DNA of 7,180 nt from Alphaproteobacteria bacterium (GTDB lineage Bacteria > Pseudomonadota > Alphaproteobacteria > JAAXGF01), in assembly GCA_012267605.1 (NCBI GenBank), contig JAAXGF010000304.1, positions 1 to 7,180 on the forward strand. Reading direction: 5' to 3'. This document shows, piece by piece, positions 5,126 to 7,180 of the stretch; the stretch's first letter is position 1, and each line of letters begins with the position of its first letter. A program made the position numbers and the translations under genes. The notes beneath the pieces were generated by a model that was given only the letters and a program-made list of their open reading frames with translations, made no database searches and was not told the origin of the DNA.

Positions 5126-5953
5126 CTATTTCTTGCGCCGGCGCCGGAGAATTAAGCGATCCGTCGCCTTGTTGGCCCTGGTACGCTTTCCCTTCGTCGG
5201 TTTTCCCCATGGTGTCACCGGGTGCCGGCCGCCGGACGAACGGCCTTCGCCGCCGCCATGGGGGTGATCCACCGGGTTCTTAGCGACGCCGCGCACACGT
5301 GGCCGCCGGCCTAGCCACCGCGAACGTCCTGCTTTTCCTAAGTTAATGTTCTGATTGTCCGGGTTGGAAACAGCCCCGATCGTCGCCATGCACTCTGCTC
5401 GAACCATCCTTTGTTCTCCGGATGACAACCGCAACAAGGCATAACCCGCATCTTTACCGATGAGTTGGACGTAGGTGCCGGCCGCGCGTGCGATTTGGCC
5501 ACCTTTTCCAGGCTTCATCTCCACATTGTGAATGATTGTGCCAACCGGAATATTGGTCATCGGCATGGCGTTGCCCGGTTTGATGTCCACGCGGTCGCCG
5601 GAAACGACTGTATCGCCGGCTTTCACCCGCTGTGGCGCGAGAAGATATGCGTATTCCCCGTCATCGTATCGCACTAGTGCGATAAACGCGGAGCGATTGG
5701 GGTCATACTCCAGCCGTTCTACCTTGCCCACGACATTGAATTTTCGCCGTTTGAAATCAACGCGTCGATACCGGCGCTTGTGCCCACCACCAATACGCCA
5801 GTCGGTGATACGGCCCTTGTTGTTACGGCCGCCGCTCTTCGCATGTCCTTCGGTAAGGGACTTGAACGGCTTTCCCTTCCACAGCTCAGCGCGGCTGACC
5901 AGAACAAGCTGCCGCTGCGAAGGAGTCGTTGGTTTGTACGTCTTCAATGCCAT
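5126..5953 (-). CDS. rplB: 50S ribosomal protein L2
   Basis: L2 is one of the proteins closest to the peptidyl transferase centre and is needed for subunit association. The 275-residue product has the normal length and begins MALKTYKPTTPSQRQLVLVS. The RNA-binding region includes GGGHKRRYRRVDFKRRKF (about 55-72), LEYDPNRSAFIALVRYDDGEY (81-101) and the second-barrel block HNVEMKPGKGGQIARAAGTY (142-161). The hallmark C-terminal loop NPVDHPHGGGEGR lies at about residues 226-238, with the conserved histidines at 230 and 232, then GGRHPVTPWGKPTKGK. Lys225 precedes NPVDHP where methionine is usual. The start, ATG 5951-5953, is 2 nt after the rplW stop, and no clear ribosome binding site precedes it, so coupling to L23 translation is likely. 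It ends in TAG. Confidence 0.98.
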   Translation of the reverse strand: MALKTYKPTTPSQRQLVLVSRAELWKGKPFKSLTEGHAKSGGRNNKGRITDWRIGGGHKRRYRRVDFKRRKFNVVGKVERLEYDPNRSAFIALVRYDDGEYAYLLAPQRVKAGDTVVSGDRVDIKPGNAMPMTNIPVGTIIHNVEMKPGKGGQIARAAGTYVQLIGKDAGYALLRLSSGEQRMVRAECMATIGAVSNPDNQNINLGKAGRSRWLGRRPRVRGVAKNPVDHPHGGGEGRSSGGRHPVTPWGKPTKGKRTRANKATDRLILRRRRKK

Positions 5954-5955
5954 AT

Positions 5956-6249
5956 CTAAACGCCCGTCGTTACATCGATGCTGTCACCCTCGGCCAAGCA
6001 TACGATCGCCTTCTTATAATCCGAACGCCGTCCCAACCGGCCCCGAAATCGCTTCAACTTCCCCCGCATGCGAAGTGTGTTAACCGATGTGACTTTGACA
6101 CCGAATAACTCTTGAACAGCGGCGCGAATTTGCGGCTTGGTCGCCGAAAGGGGTACCCGGAACGTCACCTGATTGTTGGCGCCACCCAACGTAGATTTCT
6201 CGGTAACGACCGACCGCTGAATAACGTCGTACATTCGCTCCTTGATCAT
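5956..6249 (-). CDS. rplW: 50S ribosomal protein L23
   Basis: L23 lies at the tunnel exit and is the docking site for trigger factor and the signal recognition particle. The 97-residue product starts MIKERMYDVIQRSVVTEKST and continues through FRVPLSATKPQIRAAVQELFGVKV (about 30-53). The conserved basic arm RGKLKRFRGRLGRRSDYKKAIV (about 62-83) follows, ending SIDVTTGV. The ATG at 6247-6249 overlaps the rplD stop as ATGA. GGAGG ends 10 nt upstream, inside rplD. A second ATG at residue 6 has AAGGAG only 3 nt before it, too close to be a likely site. The gene stops with TAG, 2 nt before rplB. Confidence 0.98.
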   Translation of the reverse strand: MIKERMYDVIQRSVVTEKSTLGGANNQVTFRVPLSATKPQIRAAVQELFGVKVTSVNTLRMRGKLKRFRGRLGRRSDYKKAIVCLAEGDSIDVTTGV

Positions 6250-6872
6250 TGCAGGCGCGCCTCCAACTGCTTCACACCCTCGCGTGTCAGTACCAGCGTG
6301 TCACAGCGCAATATGTCGTAAACATTGGCCCCCTGCTGAGGAATTACGTCAAAGCCCACGAGATTAGCGGCGGCACGGGCGAAATTCACATCGACCTCGG
6401 GTCCGTCGATAACCAACGCGGATGTCAGTTCGAGGCGGGCGAAAGCTTGCGCCAGCCCTTTGGTCTTCGGCGAGTCGAGCTTTGCGGCGTCAAGCACCCG
6501 CAGTTTCCCCTGCGCGCATTTCAATGACAGGGCCATCTTGAGTCCTAGTTTGCGGACCTTTTTCGGCAACCCGAACGCATGACTTCGAAGCACCGGCCCA
6601 AAAATTACCGAACCGCCGCGGTACTGAGGTGACCGGCGGCTTCCTTGGCGCGAACGCCCCGTCCCTTTTTGGCGAAATGGCTTTGCCGTAGTCCCGCGAA
6701 TTTCACCAATGCTCTTGGTTTTATGGGTACCGGCCCGCCGCTTTGCCAACTGCCAGTCCACGACACGGCGAAGAATATCCTGTCTTGCGGTCACGCCGAA
6801 AACCGCGTCAGCGAGCTTGATCGACGCTTTCGCGGCCTTTTTCAAGGAAATGACCTCGCACTTCACTGCCAT
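6246..6872 (-). CDS. rplD: 50S ribosomal protein L4
   Basis: L4 binds 23S rRNA, and its extended loop reaches into the peptide exit tunnel. In E. coli it also represses its own operon at the S10 leader, which is not in this window. ATG 6870-6872 gives 208 residues beginning MAVKCEVISLKKAAKASIKL. Conserved parts are DILRRVVDWQLAKRRAGTHKTK (about 33-54), the tunnel loop RQKGTGRSRQGSRRSPQYRGG (about 67-87), LPKKVRKLGLKMALS (102-116) and NVYDILRCDTLVLT near the end. The same frame is open 36 codons further upstream, but that part overlaps rplC and has no L4 character. GAGGG lies just before the ATG, 7 nt after the rplC stop. It overlaps rplW by 4 nt and ends in TGA. Confidence 0.97.
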   Translation of the reverse strand: MAVKCEVISLKKAAKASIKLADAVFGVTARQDILRRVVDWQLAKRRAGTHKTKSIGEIRGTTAKPFRQKGTGRSRQGSRRSPQYRGGSVIFGPVLRSHAFGLPKKVRKLGLKMALSLKCAQGKLRVLDAAKLDSPKTKGLAQAFARLELTSALVIDGPEVDVNFARAAANLVGFDVIPQQGANVYDILRCDTLVLTREGVKQLEARLQ

Positions 6873-6879
6873 CGCGCCC

Positions 6880-7180
6880 TCATTTCGCCGTCTCGTCCCC
6901 GGCGGCCGCCGCCTCGGAATCCACTTGGGACTCCACTGGAGGCTCCGCTTCAGATTCCGCTTTGGATTCGGGCGCGGCAACTAATCCTGCCGGCGTCGGC
7001 GCGTCGGCTGGTCGCACCCGCTTCTTGGCGTCGGAAATCAACAGAAAGCCACCTTTCGCGCCGGGGACCCCGCCCTTGACCATGATCAAACCCCGCGCAT
7101 CGTCCACCTTGACGACTTGCAAGTTTTGCACGGTGACGCGTGCATTCCCCATGTGCCCAGCCATCTTCTTGCCCTTGAAC
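6880..7180 (-). CDS. rplC: 50S ribosomal protein L3, C-terminal part with acidic extension (runs off the right edge)
   Basis: L3 initiates 50S assembly and has a loop near the peptidyl transferase centre. Only the last 99 complete codons are present; the start lies beyond base 7180. The visible part opens with the family motif FKGKKMAGHMGN, then VTVQNLQVVKVDDARGLIMVKGGVPGAKGG, which closes the L3 fold at LLISDAKKR. About 46 residues follow that E. coli L3 (209 residues) does not have, rich in Ala, Ser, Glu and Pro. Its last 32 residues carry nine acidic residues and two lysines. Tails of this kind occur in alphaproteobacterial L3, as I remember. Part of the tail is encoded by a degenerate 12-bp repeat (6907-6966). 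It ends in TGA, 7 nt before rplD. Confidence 0.97.
   Translation of the reverse strand, partial: FKGKKMAGHMGNARVTVQNLQVVKVDDARGLIMVKGGVPGAKGGFLLISDAKKRVRPADAPTPAGLVAAPESKAESEAEPPVESQVDSEAAAAGDETAK
6907..6966 (-). repeat. Five degenerate 12-bp tandem repeats coding the Ser/Glu tail of L3
   Basis: Read on the minus strand from 6966, the units are TCCAAAGCGGAA, TCTGAAGCGGAG, CCTCCAGTGGAG, TCCCAAGTGGAT and TCCGAGGCGGCG. Codon 1 is TCN or CCT, codon 3 is GCG or GTG, and codon 4 is GAA, GAG, GAT or GCG. The encoded tetrads are SKAE, SEAE, PPVE, SQVD and SEAA. The shared spacing and codon pattern suggest the tail grew by slippage-type duplication and then diverged; this origin is inference. Confidence 0.6.

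Noticed and set aside
5532..6083. A 183-codon open frame on the plus strand opposite rplB and rplW
   Set aside because: It lies fully antisense to two certain ribosomal protein genes, and its translation is rich in Arg, Pro and Ser without any recognisable family. Such antisense frames arise readily opposite GC-rich coding sequence.
6873..6980. A 36-codon upstream extension of the L4 reading frame
   Set aside because: It overlaps the L3 tail and gives an Arg/Pro-rich stretch foreign to L4, while the internal ATG at 6872 matches the family start and follows the rplC stop by 7 nt.
6645..7079. A 144-codon plus-strand open frame opposite rplD and rplC
   Set aside because: Its Arg/Pro-rich translation mirrors the low-complexity L3 tail and the L4 N-terminus on the opposite strand; no independent evidence supports it.

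Overview
The window is a continuous stretch of the bacterial S10-spc ribosomal protein gene cluster. All 17 genes are on the minus strand, so transcription runs from base 7180 towards base 1. In transcription order they are rplC (L3, 3' part only), rplD (L4), rplW (L23), rplB (L2), rpsS (S19), rplV (L22), rpsC (S3), rplP (L16), rpmC (L29), rpsQ (S17), rplN (L14), rplX (L24), rplE (L5), rpsN (S14), rpsH (S8), rplF (L6) and rplR (L18, 5' part only). This is the standard bacterial order with nothing inserted, lost or rearranged. rpsJ would be expected upstream, beyond base 7180, and rpsE-rpmD-rplO downstream, below base 1.

The proteins point to an alphaproteobacterium, or something close to one. 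The evidence is the long 101-residue zinc-free S14, S3 beginning MGQKVNPIGMRLGINRTWDS, L22 beginning MGKPKSPRRL, S19 with LPQFVGLTFAVYNGKKFFPV and L23 ending SIDVTTGV. The DNA is moderately GC-rich. Several proteins differ at positions I remember as conserved (L2 K225, L16 C67, L18 V27), so the organism may be a divergent or poorly sampled lineage. That placement is inference from remembered family sequences, not from an alignment.

Layout: the genes are packed almost without gaps. Two junctions overlap (rplD/rplW by 4 nt, rplN/rplX by 1 nt), one has zero spacing (rplV/rpsC), and the longest gaps are only 30-33 nt (rpsQ/rplN, rplX/rplE, rplE/rpsN). No stretch above 300 bases lacks a gene. I see no internal promoter, no terminator hairpin, no tRNA, no mobile element and no CRISPR array. 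The S10 and spc parts look like one transcript, and many ribosome binding sites lie inside the end of the preceding gene, which suggests translational coupling. The products assemble together: L4, L22, L23, L24 and L29 around the peptide exit tunnel; L2 and L3 near the peptidyl transferase centre; L5 and L18 in the 5S rRNA region; L6, L14 and L16 on the subunit body and factor/tRNA-facing sides; S3, S14 and S19 in the 30S head; S8 and S17 in the 30S body.

I found no previously undescribed system. The points most worth a second look are modest: an unusually high share of TAG stop codons (9 of the 16 visible), a degenerate 12-bp tandem repeat coding a Ser/Glu-rich acidic tail on L3, and a few substitutions at normally conserved positions of L2, L16 and L18.
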